Source: a virus
IMG/VR virus record: IMGVR_UViG_3300005530_000017
Location: 1 to 41,135 of that record
Direction: 5' to 3' (one strand)
Length of the DNA: 41,135 nt
Shown: in pieces, positions 31,261 to 38,942 of the stretch
Layout of the letters: every line of letters starts with the position of its first letter
Position numbering within the stretch: position 1 is the stretch's first letter
Notes under the pieces: model-generated
The model's database searches: none
What the model was told of the DNA's origin: nothing
Seen by the model: the letters and a program-made list of their open reading frames with translations, nothing else
Translations under genes and position numbers: made by a program

Positions 31261-32333
31261 GCTTCCTCCAGGCACTCGGGACCGCTGGCCGCGTCGTCGG
31301 CGCAGGGTTTGGCGGGTACGCGCAGGATGAGCAGCAGCGCAAGGTGAACGCCCTAACGCAGCACAAACAAGACGAGGAAGACCAGAACAGCGCCGTAATG
31401 CGATTGGTCAACTTGCACAAAGCGGCCGAACTTCAGCTTGGCGATGCGAACTACGCTTCCGCTCTGGCAGCTGTGACCAAGGCGCAAGAGATCGCGCGCG
31501 AGGGCGTGCACGTCCAGGAGGCTAAAGACCTCGCGCCGATCCACACCCAAGAGGCAATCGATACCGCGAAGGGCACGGCACCGATCACACTCGGCACTCA
31601 TACCGCGGAGCGCGACTACGACAACGCGCACCCGGCGCCGCAGACGATCAGCACCCCGAACGGCGTTGTGCGCGTGCCCGGCAACGGGCCGGCGGTTCCG
31701 ATTCTCGACGCTGGCGGCCATCCCGTCGTGAAGGGTGCCATCGGCGGCGGCGGCCTTGCAGCGCCGGTCATGGCGAAGGTCGGCCAAGCCGGTGAGATGC
31801 TGAAGAAAGCCGCTGATCTCCTGCCACTGGCAGAAGGGCTCGGGGTGTCGCTCCCGCAGTCCGCATCAGCCGATATCGCGCACCGCGGGCTCGGCGTCGG
31901 GTCGCTGCGTATCCCCGGCACGTCTGGCGTCGGATCGCTCATGCTCAACCATGACGCGAAATACGCGCAGTATCAGGCGGCCCTCTCGCCGTTCATCCTG
32001 GCGGCGGCTCACGCCCTGTCCGGCGCGCGTATCAATCAGGATCAAGTCGAGCAGATCCGGCAGTCCATCGAGGTGGCGCCGGGCGACTTGCAAAACCCTG
32101 CGGTGATCGCGCAGAAGAAGAAAAACCTGATCGACCTGCTCAACTCCATCACCGGATCACTGCCGGAAGATGCGATCAGCGCCCAAGAGAACCAGATGGA
32201 CGCAAGCTCGCTTCAGCGGCTCGCGGGCTCTGGCTATCGGAGCCGGACGGGGCGCGGCGGCGCGAGTCCGGCCGGCGCATCCAGCGGCGATCCTGACTTT
32301 GACGCACTCATGGCCAAGTACAAGAAGCCGTGA
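31257..32333 (+). CDS. Internal virion protein
   Basis: 358 residues from ATG 31257, overlapping the previous stop. Opens with Gly-rich FLQALGTAGRVVGAGFGGYAQDEQQRKVNAL. An amphipathic helical part follows, then a beta/Gly part around 120-170 and helices (LSPFILAAAHALSGARINQDQVEQIRQSIEV). It ends with GASSGDPDFDALMAKYKKP, a style seen at the C-terminus of phage internal proteins. Likely ejected with DNA or part of the internal core. Confidence 0.6.
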   Translation: MSFLQALGTAGRVVGAGFGGYAQDEQQRKVNALTQHKQDEEDQNSAVMRLVNLHKAAELQLGDANYASALAAVTKAQEIAREGVHVQEAKDLAPIHTQEAIDTAKGTAPITLGTHTAERDYDNAHPAPQTISTPNGVVRVPGNGPAVPILDAGGHPVVKGAIGGGGLAAPVMAKVGQAGEMLKKAADLLPLAEGLGVSLPQSASADIAHRGLGVGSLRIPGTSGVGSLMLNHDAKYAQYQAALSPFILAAAHALSGARINQDQVEQIRQSIEVAPGDLQNPAVIAQKKKNLIDLLNSITGSLPEDAISAQENQMDASSLQRLAGSGYRSRTGRGGASPAGASSGDPDFDALMAKYKKP

Positions 32334-34159
32334 ACCCCGACGACGAGGTATTCGCGAAAGCCAAGCAGCTGCGCGACGCGGGCGTTCCGCTGGACGAGAT
32401 CGAGCGCTACGTCCAGTCGAAGCTCGGGGCGCCGAGCCCTACGGCTGGTCCTGCCCCGCTCTCGGCGGCTGACTCGACGCTCCACGCCGCGCGGCTCGCG
32501 AAGGCGCAGGCGATTCAAGCAGAGCCGGACGACACAAGACCCTCGGTCGTGGAGCAAGGGCTCGGAACCTTCGCCTCACTCGGACGGGACATTCCTGGCG
32601 TAGAGGCGGCACAAGCCGGTTTGGCGGCCGGATTTAGTCACCTGCCTGGCCTGCGTCCATCGACCGGGCCTGTCGGATACGGCGAAGCGCTGAACGAGAT
32701 CCGGGACGCCGAGAACTCTGCGCCACGCGCAGCGCGCGTCGGCGCTCGGATCATTGGTGGCGGCGTGGCAGCTCTCGCAATGCCCGCACTCGCCGAGAAG
32801 GCCGCTGGCTCGGCGGCCGTGGCGTCTCTGCCGAAGGCAGAGCGTATCATGGCGCTGGTTCGCGGCGCGGCGTCAACGCCAGCGCTCCAGGGCGCGACCT
32901 ACGGCGCGGCGAGCGGCGCGCTTCAGGCTGACCCAAACGCCGGGCTTGGCCGTCGTGCGTTGGACGCAGGGATTGGTGCCGCGGCTGGCGCAGTCACCGG
33001 CAAGCTCGGCGAGAACCTGAGCATCGCCGGACGGTCGTTCCTGTCCAAGCCGCTCGACAAGGCGGCGCTCGCACGTCAGGCCGAAATGGCCGGTGCCGAC
33101 GCGGTGAACTACGGACGCGCAGAGGCGGAAGGCCGCGCGGTCGGAGGCACGACGCCTGAGCTCGAAAAGATTCTGAGCAATCCGTCGCCGACGCTCGCGC
33201 CGTATGTGCGTGAAGTCACACAAAACTCCGAATCACTCGCGAACGCCACGCCGGCACAACGGCTGATCGAAGCGTACAAGCTGATGAGCGAGCGCCAAGG
33301 ATTGCTCGAGCGGCGCATCGTGCAGGCCGCGCCGACTGACTTCAAGGCCGGATCGGCGCTGGAAGGGCGCGACATCGGCGCGGTCAAGTCGGCGTTACAG
33401 CAGGCCGCGAGTGCACCGAGTCGTGTCACGAAGCCGCCGATCACACTCGACATCGCCCCCGAGAACTATTCGGTCGATCCCCAGATCACGCCGGGACGCG
33501 AGGCGTTGCAAGGTCCGGTGCAGGAAGGCGGCTTGTCGCGAGTGACCACCGCGCATCCGGACCCGACCCTCCGGCAAGCGCTGCGTGACTTCCCGAAGTC
33601 GTCCGTCCCCCCGAAGGCGCAAGGCCCCGCCGGGCCGGCATTTCAGCTTCGGGGCCAAGCTGAGCGTGTCGTGCCGGGCGTGGACATTTCGACGCCGGCC
33701 ATGCGGGTCCAAACCGCACCGCCGAAGACCATCGACTACCCGGCGGCGATGCCGTCGCTCCGGAACGCTATCTCGGAGCACGCGCGGCTCTCAGGCATCG
33801 ACAACGCCGCGGGCTCGGGCGCGGACGCCGCGCGGACGCTCATTGAGGAGCCGCACCGCGGCTACAACAAGCAGCTTCAGAACTCTGCATCGTCGTTCTT
33901 CGACCAGTTGAACAACCGGACGCCGTGGTCCAGTCCCGCTGCGCCGATGACGGCCGACGAGCAGACGGCGGCGCTCTCCGGGGCGCTTGGTCGCAATCGG
34001 GAATACCTCAGCCTCTCGCTGCTCCCGAAGCCCTGGTTCAGCAACAACTCATCGAACATCGCTCCGATCATCCGTGCGATCGACGCGCAGCGCGGGACTC
34101 CGCTGACCGTTGACGCCTTCCGTTCTATCGTGGCCTCGCAGGGACACCCCACCCCATGA
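32330..34159 (+). CDS. Internal virion / ejection protein (large)
   Basis: 609 residues from GTG 32330, overlapping the previous TGA. Opening NPDDEVFAKAKQLRDAGVPLDEIERYVQSK is a common internal-protein start. Residues 120-215 have Ala/Gly-rich, membrane-like helices (ARIIGGGVAALAMPALAEKAAGSAAVASLP, TYGAASGALQADPNAG). The long charged remainder is helical. No lytic transglycosylase motif is visible, although some podovirus ejection proteins carry one. Confidence 0.6.
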   Translation: MNPDDEVFAKAKQLRDAGVPLDEIERYVQSKLGAPSPTAGPAPLSAADSTLHAARLAKAQAIQAEPDDTRPSVVEQGLGTFASLGRDIPGVEAAQAGLAAGFSHLPGLRPSTGPVGYGEALNEIRDAENSAPRAARVGARIIGGGVAALAMPALAEKAAGSAAVASLPKAERIMALVRGAASTPALQGATYGAASGALQADPNAGLGRRALDAGIGAAAGAVTGKLGENLSIAGRSFLSKPLDKAALARQAEMAGADAVNYGRAEAEGRAVGGTTPELEKILSNPSPTLAPYVREVTQNSESLANATPAQRLIEAYKLMSERQGLLERRIVQAAPTDFKAGSALEGRDIGAVKSALQQAASAPSRVTKPPITLDIAPENYSVDPQITPGREALQGPVQEGGLSRVTTAHPDPTLRQALRDFPKSSVPPKAQGPAGPAFQLRGQAERVVPGVDISTPAMRVQTAPPKTIDYPAAMPSLRNAISEHARLSGIDNAAGSGADAARTLIEEPHRGYNKQLQNSASSFFDQLNNRTPWSSPAAPMTADEQTAALSGALGRNREYLSLSLLPKPWFSNNSSNIAPIIRAIDAQRGTPLTVDAFRSIVASQGHPTP

Positions 34160-34440
34160 CCGCCAGGACAAAAAACCGCTGGATTACCGTTGCCGCGCTT
34201 GTGAGTGCTGTCGTCGGCGCGCTCGGTGCCGTGGCTTCGACCGCGCGCGTGCTGAACACTCACTTCGTCCCGGCCGACACGTTCCGCGTCTTCCAGGCGG
34301 GGCAAGCGATCCAGCATACCCGCGACTCGCTCAACGCCATCGCGCAATTCGAGCGGCTGTATGATCGCGTGAGTGTGACCGACAGTGGCGTTGCGATGCT
34401 CGTCCGTGCCTGCCATCGGAGCGGGGAGTGCCGCCCATGA
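34156..34440 (+). CDS. Membrane-anchored protein of the lysis cassette
   Basis: 94 residues from ATG 34156. One N-terminal transmembrane helix (WITVAALVSAVVGALGAVAS, residues 10-29), then a periplasmic helix (FRVFQAGQAIQHTRDSLNAIAQFERLYDRV) and a Cys-containing end (CHRSGECRP). The layout resembles an inner-membrane spanin (Rz-like) or a small accessory of holin. No matching outer spanin is nested in it. Position directly before endolysin supports a lysis role. Confidence 0.55.
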   Translation: MTARTKNRWITVAALVSAVVGALGAVASTARVLNTHFVPADTFRVFQAGQAIQHTRDSLNAIAQFERLYDRVSVTDSGVAMLVRACHRSGECRP

Positions 34441-34901
34441 CGCAGATCCACACCGTAACGGCTGTCTCGGCGCACTTCACGCTCGAGGAACTGACCCACA
34501 GCGACGCCGCGGCGATCCACGGGATCGACAACTCCGCGCCGGACGACGTGCAGCAGAACCTCGTGCGGCTGACGGTGACGGTGCTGGAACCGGCGCGCGC
34601 CGTGTGTGGCGTGCCCTTCGAGGTCAGCGACGGCTACCGCTGCCCCAAGGTCAACGCGCTCGATGGCGGGGTCCTTCACAGTCAGCACGAGAAAGGCGAG
34701 GCGGCTGACGTCGTGCCTCGTGGGCTCGCGCTCCCCGCCGCGTTCGACCGCATCCGGCGCTCCGACGTGCCCTTCGATCAGATCATCCTCGAAAGTGGGT
34801 GCATCCACCTCTCCTGCGCGGCGCTGGGCGCAACGCCCCGTCGCGAAGCCTTGGTCCGGCGCGGCAGTCCGGGCCACTGGACGTACATCCCTGCCGATTG
34901 A
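34437..34901 (+). CDS. Endolysin, M15-type peptidase
   Basis: 154 residues from ATG 34437, chosen over GTG 34428 because GGGGAG (34423-34428) is eight bases upstream and the ATG overlaps the previous stop. M15 signature: FTLEELTHSDAAAIHGIDN, VSDGYRCPKVNALDGG, SQHEKGEAADVV and IILESGCIHLSC. Likely zinc ligands are H84, D91 and H124, with E119 as a candidate catalytic acid. It should cut peptide cross-links in peptidoglycan. No signal peptide, so it depends on the holin. Confidence 0.88.
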   Translation: MTQIHTVTAVSAHFTLEELTHSDAAAIHGIDNSAPDDVQQNLVRLTVTVLEPARAVCGVPFEVSDGYRCPKVNALDGGVLHSQHEKGEAADVVPRGLALPAAFDRIRRSDVPFDQIILESGCIHLSCAALGATPRREALVRRGSPGHWTYIPAD

Positions 34902-34924
34902 CCCCTCTCCCCTCAGCTACCCCT

Positions 34925-35260
34925 ATGCTCAAGCTCCTGACCCACACCCCGCTCCTGGGCCTCCTGCTCGGCCCTGTCGTCACCCTTCTGATCGACCAGC
35001 TCAAGCGCGCATGGGCGTGGCTGGACGCGCAGAGCCCTGTCGTGAAGCAGAGCTCCGCTGTCGTGCTGTCGTTCCTGCTCGTGGGGCTCTCGCAGCTCCT
35101 ACCGGGCAGCGTGCCAGATGCCTGCGCGAACGTGGCCGCCACGGGGCTCTCAGCCGCGTGCGAGCAGGCATTGGCGAGCGGCCCGCTCCTGACGTCGATC
35201 CTCACGGCGCTGATCGCCATTGCGGTGAAGCACGGGCAGCAGACGCAGGTTGCGAAGTAG
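34925..35260 (+). CDS. Holin (putative)
   Basis: 111 residues from ATG 34925, 23 bases after the endolysin. Three hydrophobic segments: LLGLLLGPVVTLLIDQL (about 9-25), SSAVVLSFLLVGLSQLL (43-59) and LLTSILTALIAIAVKHG (88-104), with a short polar C-terminus (QQTQVAK). Size, three segments and position match phage holins. The three bases after its stop separate it from the convergent lipoprotein gene; no terminator hairpin is evident. Confidence 0.75.
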   Translation: MLKLLTHTPLLGLLLGPVVTLLIDQLKRAWAWLDAQSPVVKQSSAVVLSFLLVGLSQLLPGSVPDACANVAATGLSAACEQALASGPLLTSILTALIAIAVKHGQQTQVAK

Positions 35261-35263
35261 GCG

Positions 35264-35851
35264 CTAGTCGCGAGGCGGGTTGTAGTTCATCGTCGCCCGG
35301 AGGTAGCGGATCTGACCGTAGCGTACGGAGTCGGGGTTAATGCCTTGTAGAAGTACGCTAAAATCAGCGCTACCTCCGGCCGGCAGAGACGGGACGGTGA
35401 ACCCCTCGCTCGCCAGTCCTGCGATAAAGTTGAAGGCAGCCATCTCGTAGCTCACAGCCTGTGTGTTGATAAGGCGGCCGGAGATACGAATTCCGCCAGG
35501 CGCAGTTTCCATCTTGAGACGCGCCACGTCGAAGCCTTGTCCAATTTTCTGTAGGTCGGCGGACGCAAGTTCGATGTACGGCGAATAACTCCACGCGCTG
35601 CCGGCGATCGAGTCATCATGATACGCCCGGTTTATCGGGTCGCTGATGCTCATGAGCGAGCTGTCCATGTAGGTGACAGCAGTTACGAGCACGCCCACGG
35701 AATCTGAGAGGGTGCGGGCCGCTCTGATATTGCCCTGTTGCCGAATCGCCTCCGAATGGCTGCCCTTGGAGGTGGTCGAGCAGGCCGCCAATCCCAGCGC
35801 CGCAGGAAGCAGCAGCAGCAGCGAGCAACTCAACACCTTGGCTTGCTTCAT
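35264..35851 (-). CDS. Lipoprotein, likely lysogen-expressed
   Basis: 195 residues, minus strand, ATG at 35851 with GGAG seven bases upstream. Signal peptide and lipobox: VLSCSLLLLLPAALGLAAC (C24), then a Ser/Thr spacer. The mature part has a helix with SDSVGVLVTAVTYMDSSLMSISDP and a beta C-terminal domain ending LRATMNYNPPRD. The gene is more AT-rich than the rest of the genome and opposite to the lytic genes, the mark of a moron. It may modify the host surface or block superinfection. It follows the membrane gene at 35864 by 12 bases, so the two form an operon. Confidence 0.8.
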   Translation of the reverse strand: MKQAKVLSCSLLLLLPAALGLAACSTTSKGSHSEAIRQQGNIRAARTLSDSVGVLVTAVTYMDSSLMSISDPINRAYHDDSIAGSAWSYSPYIELASADLQKIGQGFDVARLKMETAPGGIRISGRLINTQAVSYEMAAFNFIAGLASEGFTVPSLPAGGSADFSVLLQGINPDSVRYGQIRYLRATMNYNPPRD

Positions 35852-35863
35852 GTTCGACTCCGA

Positions 35864-36238
35864 TCAGGATGAGATTTCCTCGACAATCTCCACGGATATC
35901 ATGCTCCGGCGTCGCGCGCCGAACCAGATCCATAGAATCGGTATGGCGGTGGCCCATATTGCCAGCGAGACCGCCACCCACTTCAAAGAAGTGGCATAGC
36001 CGGCGTCGGCGGCATGGCGCGCCCAAGCGGCCGTGTGCATTTGTGCGGTGTCTCCAGTGGCGAAGTATTGATGGTCAGCCCGTTCCGCCATGCCGTAGCT
36101 GGCGGTAGCGTAGTTCGAGTAGATGACTGCCACCCCGACTGCCGGTAGCCCGGCCAGGGCCAGGCCGACAAGCAACATCACGAGTTGACCGCCGTGGAGG
36201 CCAGCCATCCAACGACTCAACACGTTGCGCCACATCAT
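35864..36238 (-). CDS. Two-helix membrane protein, partner of the lipoprotein
   Basis: 124 residues, minus strand, ATG 36238 (or adjacent ATG 36235); AGGAG lies seven bases upstream. Two transmembrane segments: LVMLLVGLALAGLPAVGVAVIY (about 19-40) and VAVSLAIWATAIPILWIWFG (88-107), with an external loop of about 45 residues between them (ASYGMAERADHQYFATGDTAQM) and an acidic cytoplasmic end. Not recognised as a family. First gene of the leftward pair, read from the 36240-36372 intergenic region. Confidence 0.75.
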   Translation of the reverse strand: MMWRNVLSRWMAGLHGGQLVMLLVGLALAGLPAVGVAVIYSNYATASYGMAERADHQYFATGDTAQMHTAAWARHAADAGYATSLKWVAVSLAIWATAIPILWIWFGARRRSMISVEIVEEISS

Positions 36239-36258
36239 CTTCGGCTCCTGTTCGGGGT

Positions 36259-36289
36259 TTTCAACAGCCTTTCAACAGTCTGTGGATAA
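36259..36289 (-). promoter_or_regulatory. DnaA box with two TTTCAACAG repeats in an AT-rich gap
   Basis: TGTGGATAA at 36281-36289 reads TTATCCACA on the minus strand, a perfect consensus DnaA box. Just upstream are two identical 9-mers TTTCAACAG (36259-36267 and 36270-36278) 11 bases apart, one helical turn. An AT-rich stretch follows (36285-36311). The arrangement looks like a small DnaA-dependent origin or a DnaA-controlled regulatory site in the leader of the leftward operon. No gene occupies 36239-36372. Confidence 0.5.
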
Positions 36290-36372
36290 ACGACTTAGCA
36301 GATTATTGACTTGCGCGCTTCGGCTCTTGTTCGCATGTTCTGAGCGGCACTCTTAAGGCGTGTTGAGCGACG

Positions 36373-36600
36373 ATGCGAAAGGCACAGTTTGGAGAGGGAT
36401 TCGGGCGCGGTGTGTGGATCGCCCCGTGGATGGGACCGAACGGCGAGCTGGTGATGGTTGCGGTGACGAGCACGCGCCGGCAAGCGTGTGCGCCGCGCTT
36501 GGTGGCTCCCGGCGAGAACAGCGTCGAGATCGCCGATGAGCTATGGCGCGAGCTCGAAGCCGTCGAGCCGGAGTCGCGAATGAAACTGCGGGTCATTTAG
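36373..36600 (+). CDS. Hypothetical protein between lysogen operon and repressor
   Basis: 75 residues from ATG 36373, on the plus strand between two leftward genes; its last eight bases overlap the 3' end of the repressor gene tail-to-tail. Beta-rich first half (VWIAPWMGPNGELVMVAVTSTRR) and an acidic C-terminal helix. No family recognised. TTGACT at 36306-36311 could be a -35 but no clear -10 follows. Confidence 0.55.
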   Translation: MRKAQFGEGFGRGVWIAPWMGPNGELVMVAVTSTRRQACAPRLVAPGENSVEIADELWRELEAVEPESRMKLRVI

Positions 36601-36967
36601 CCGCCCGCTTCCCACCGGCGGCTTTCCCATGTGCCGGTGACATCGCCGAGTCGGGAATCTGCCTCGGCTTGCGTCGAGCCGTCTCCCACACGCGCCACAG
36701 CTCTTTGCGCGGCGGATCTTCCCTGCTGCCATCCTCGAAGAGCCACGCCTGACTGACTGTGAAGAACTCAGCGACAGCACGCTGCGCCGCCGCTTTTTCC
36801 GGCAGGCGACCGTCGCGTATCAGGCCCGTAAGCCATTGTCCTGTATGGCCGGCAGCCTCCGCGATCGCCGCGTTCGTAGGCGCGTCGCCCCGGTCCAAGA
36901 ACCACAGCCATCGCAAGTAGCCGAGCCTGAGGTGAAAGCCGGCACCCGATTGTTTCACGCGAAACAT
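36593..36967 (-). CDS. Phage repressor (CI-like HTH protein)
   Basis: 124 residues from ATG 36967, minus strand; GTG 36958 (codon 4) is an alternative with better spacing to AGGA at 36968-36971. Residues 18-80 form an XRE-type HTH unit: LRWLWFLDRG, then TNAAIAEAAGHTGQWLTGLIRDGRLPEKAAAQRAVAEFFTVSQAWLFEDG. The last motif, VSxxWLxxG, is typical of phage CI and Cro relatives. There is no peptidase domain, so it would not be cleaved through RecA. It faces a rightward promoter with an operator (36991-37022). Confidence 0.75.
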   Translation of the reverse strand: MFRVKQSGAGFHLRLGYLRWLWFLDRGDAPTNAAIAEAAGHTGQWLTGLIRDGRLPEKAAAQRAVAEFFTVSQAWLFEDGSREDPPRKELWRVWETARRKPRQIPDSAMSPAHGKAAGGKRAAK

Positions 36968-36990
36968 TCCTGAGGCTGGAAAGTGACCCC

Positions 36991-37022
36991 TTGACAGCGT
37001 TCGGACGCTTACTTATCGTAAG
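36991..37022 (+). promoter_or_regulatory. Early rightward promoter with overlapping operator
   Basis: TTGACA (36991-36996), perfect -35; 17-base spacer; TATCGT (37014-37019), 4/6 -10. An inverted repeat CTTAC-TTATC-GTAAG (37008-37022) covers the -10, an ideal repressor site. It lies between the leftward repressor and the rightward Cro-like gene, the place of the lambda PR. A second, leftward promoter for the repressor probably overlaps but is not clear. Confidence 0.75.
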
Positions 37023-37071
37023 GCGCGCGAAGTAATCAACGGTTGCCTATACCACGGCAGGATTGGAAACG

Positions 37072-37302
37072 ATGGCCATGACTCCATTAGAGCGCAAGGC
37101 GGCATTCAAGGCGGCAGTCACCCTTGCGCAGACCACGCTCGACGCAGCCGCAAGCGACGTGTGTGGCGTGACCTGGTTTCACCTCTCGGAAGGACTCGCC
37201 AACCGTCGCGCCCTGAGTGCCGAAGTGCAGGCGAAGTTCGCGGCCTATATCGGGCGCTCTGTGCGCACGGTGTTCGGGCCGTCAGCAGTTGCAGCAGCGT
37301 AG
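37072..37302 (+). CDS. Cro-like HTH protein
   Basis: 76 residues from ATG 37072. The frame opens with TTG 37063, but ATG 37072 gives the more usual protein. Small HTH pattern: RKAAFKAAVTLAQTTLDAAASDVCGVTWFHLSEGLANRRALSAEVQAKFAAYIGRSVRTVFG. The ending resembles Cro/CI family proteins. It is the first gene of the rightward early transcript and divergent from the repressor, so a Cro role is inferred. No function beyond DNA binding is visible. Confidence 0.65.
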   Translation: MAMTPLERKAAFKAAVTLAQTTLDAAASDVCGVTWFHLSEGLANRRALSAEVQAKFAAYIGRSVRTVFGPSAVAAA

Positions 37303-37375
37303 GACCCTCTGCTCCGCGCGAAGGGGCGCGGGCGAGGCTGGTGGGCCACGGCAGTCGTTGCACATGGGAACGAAC

Positions 37376-37732
37376 ATGCAATCAACCAGCGACAGCACAT
37401 ACCACTTTCGAGGACGCGAGCGGCCCGCCAGTCGGGCGCAGCGCCTCGCCGCGCGGAAAAGTGCGGAGCAGGACGCCCACGGCATCGTGGTGGGCGTGAT
37501 CGGACCCGAGGGCCGAGTGCCGCTCGTGGTGCGGGAGCACTTCCCGGCGTGGTGGACGGACTTGCGCCGCAAGCAGAACACGATCTACGGCGCGCTGCTC
37601 CGCTTCATCGACGTGAGCATCATGGCGGGCGTGCCCCGCAAGACGCTCAAGGTCATTCCGCGGATCATCGACGCCTACATCGACGACTGCTACGAGGACG
37701 TGCAGCCGGTCGATCTCGGGGAAGCCGCGTGA
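37376..37732 (+). CDS. Hypothetical early protein
   Basis: 118 residues from ATG 37376, with GGGA about eight bases upstream; ATG 37364 is an in-frame alternative. N-terminal 35 residues are Arg/Ser-rich. The rest has a helix-rich unit (FPAWWTDLRRKQNTIYGALLRFIDVSIMAGVPRKTLKVIPRIIDAYIDDCYED). Family not recognised. The position right after the Cro-like gene suggests an immediate-early role. Confidence 0.6.
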   Translation: MQSTSDSTYHFRGRERPASRAQRLAARKSAEQDAHGIVVGVIGPEGRVPLVVREHFPAWWTDLRRKQNTIYGALLRFIDVSIMAGVPRKTLKVIPRIIDAYIDDCYEDVQPVDLGEAA

Positions 37733-37899
37733 TGCCCGCCGAGCAGGACGCCAAGACGCAAGCGCCCGTCGCACAGGACGTACCCGAGCGGTGCGGGCAG
37801 TGCGGCCACTACGCGAAGATCGTGGCCTACGGGTGCTGCGCGCCGTGTGTCAGTGACGTGGAACGCGAAGCCAACGAGGCGGCGCGCGCAAGTCGGTAG
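37732..37899 (+). CDS. Small zinc-ribbon protein
   Basis: 55 residues from ATG 37732, sharing one base with the previous stop. CGQCGHYAKIVAYGCCAPC is a compact zinc knuckle pair (C21/C24 and C35, C36/C39). A charged helix follows. Such proteins are frequent phage accessory factors; function unknown. Confidence 0.55.
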   Translation: MPAEQDAKTQAPVAQDVPERCGQCGHYAKIVAYGCCAPCVSDVEREANEAARASR

Positions 37900-37914
37900 C
37901 ACCTGAAACGAGTT

Positions 37915-37949
37915 GGACCCCGCCACGCACTCGCGGTGCGCCGGGGTCC
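37915..37949 (+). terminator. Strong GC hairpin, possible terminator or regulatory RNA structure
   Basis: Left arms GGACCCCG (37915-37922) and CGCAC (37926-37930) pair with GTGCG (37936-37940) and CGGGGTCC (37942-37949). There is a small asymmetric internal loop (CCA against C) and a five-base loop TCGCG. No U-tract follows, so it is not a normal intrinsic terminator. It lies in the 118-base gap before 38018 in the early operon, where an antitermination or attenuation site would be expected. Confidence 0.5.
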
Positions 37950-38017
37950 GTGGCCAGCGACTTCTGAGGGGCATCGCTGACCCGGAGAAACGTAAGCCCC
38001 GCCGGAGTGAACGCAAC

Positions 38018-38389
38018 ATGGGCAGTCTATTGGCCGACCGAGACGCCGACATCCTGTTGGAGCACGAGGCGCACGCCGCGCGTGTCCTCCAGGACGTCAT
38101 GGACGACAAGATCGTGAGCCTGTTCCCGGATCGCGTGAACGCGGAGCCCGATGGCCGCACCAAGCTGGCCGCGCTCTCGCTGATGAAGAAGCTCGATGAG
38201 CAGCCGATGAAGTTCCTCATCGAATACGTCCAGTTGCAGCAGACGGTCGCCGCGCTCGTGAAGTCCGTGGGCGTGCTCACCGACCGCCTGAACGGCGGCG
38301 AGGGCGAGCGCTCCATCGAGGACATGCGCGGACGCCTCTCGACCATGAGCAGCACCGTCGCGGCGCTGTCGTTCCACGAGGCCCACTGA
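38018..38389 (+). CDS. Helical hypothetical protein before Gp157 gene
   Basis: 123 residues from ATG 38018; GGAG (38004-38007) lies ten bases upstream. Long helices (RDADILLEHEAHAARVLQDVMDDKIVSLFP, then a coiled-coil LQQTVAALVKSVGVLTDRL) ending with MSSTVAALSFHEAH. Not recognised. It sits directly before the Gp157 and SSB-like genes, so it may belong to the same single-strand DNA/recombination set. Confidence 0.6.
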   Translation: MGSLLADRDADILLEHEAHAARVLQDVMDDKIVSLFPDRVNAEPDGRTKLAALSLMKKLDEQPMKFLIEYVQLQQTVAALVKSVGVLTDRLNGGEGERSIEDMRGRLSTMSSTVAALSFHEAH

Positions 38390-38390
38390 C

Positions 38391-38942
38391 ATGAGCGCGA
38401 CGGTCAAGTTGTACGAGCTCTCGGAAGCGCGCGCCATTCTGGATGCGTGGCTCAACGAGAGCGAAGGCGAGCTCACGCCGGAACTCGAAGCATTGCTCGC
38501 GGAAGTCAACGCCTCCGCCGACGAGAAGATCGAGCGCGTCGCGCTCTACATCCGCGAACGACTCGCAACGGCAGACGCGGTGGACGCAGAAGCCGAGCGG
38601 GTCGCGGCTATCGCCAAGCGGGAACGGCGCGCGGCCGAGTCCTTGAAGGCGTACCTGACGCGCGAAATGGAGCGCTTGGGCAAAGACCGTGTGAACGGGC
38701 TGCTCTGCACGGTCGCGTTCCAGAACAACCCGCCCGCGGTCCAGTGCGCGCTGGATGAAAACACACTCCGCGCCGCGTTCCTGAACGAAGCCAGTGCGCC
38801 GGCTGGCGTCGGCCAGTTCGTCGTCGAGAAGCCCGCGAGCTACCGCATTGACGCCGCCGTGGTCAATCAGGCCGCCAAGGCCGGTGACGCGCTCCCCGAT
38901 TCTATCCAACTCACGCAGGGCCGTTCACTGAGGATTCGTTAA
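38391..38942 (+). CDS. Siphovirus Gp157-like protein
   Basis: 183 residues from ATG 38391. Matches the Gp157 pattern: KLYELSEARAILDAWLNESEGELTPELEALLAEVNASADEKIERVALYIRERLATADAVDAEAERVAAIAKRERRAAESLKAYLTREMER, then a beta part. These proteins are found beside phage recombination or SSB genes and have been linked to phage resistance in streptococci; molecular function is unsettled. The next gene is an SSB-like protein, the usual neighbour. Confidence 0.85.
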   Translation: MSATVKLYELSEARAILDAWLNESEGELTPELEALLAEVNASADEKIERVALYIRERLATADAVDAEAERVAAIAKRERRAAESLKAYLTREMERLGKDRVNGLLCTVAFQNNPPAVQCALDENTLRAAFLNEASAPAGVGQFVVEKPASYRIDAAVVNQAAKAGDALPDSIQLTQGRSLRIR

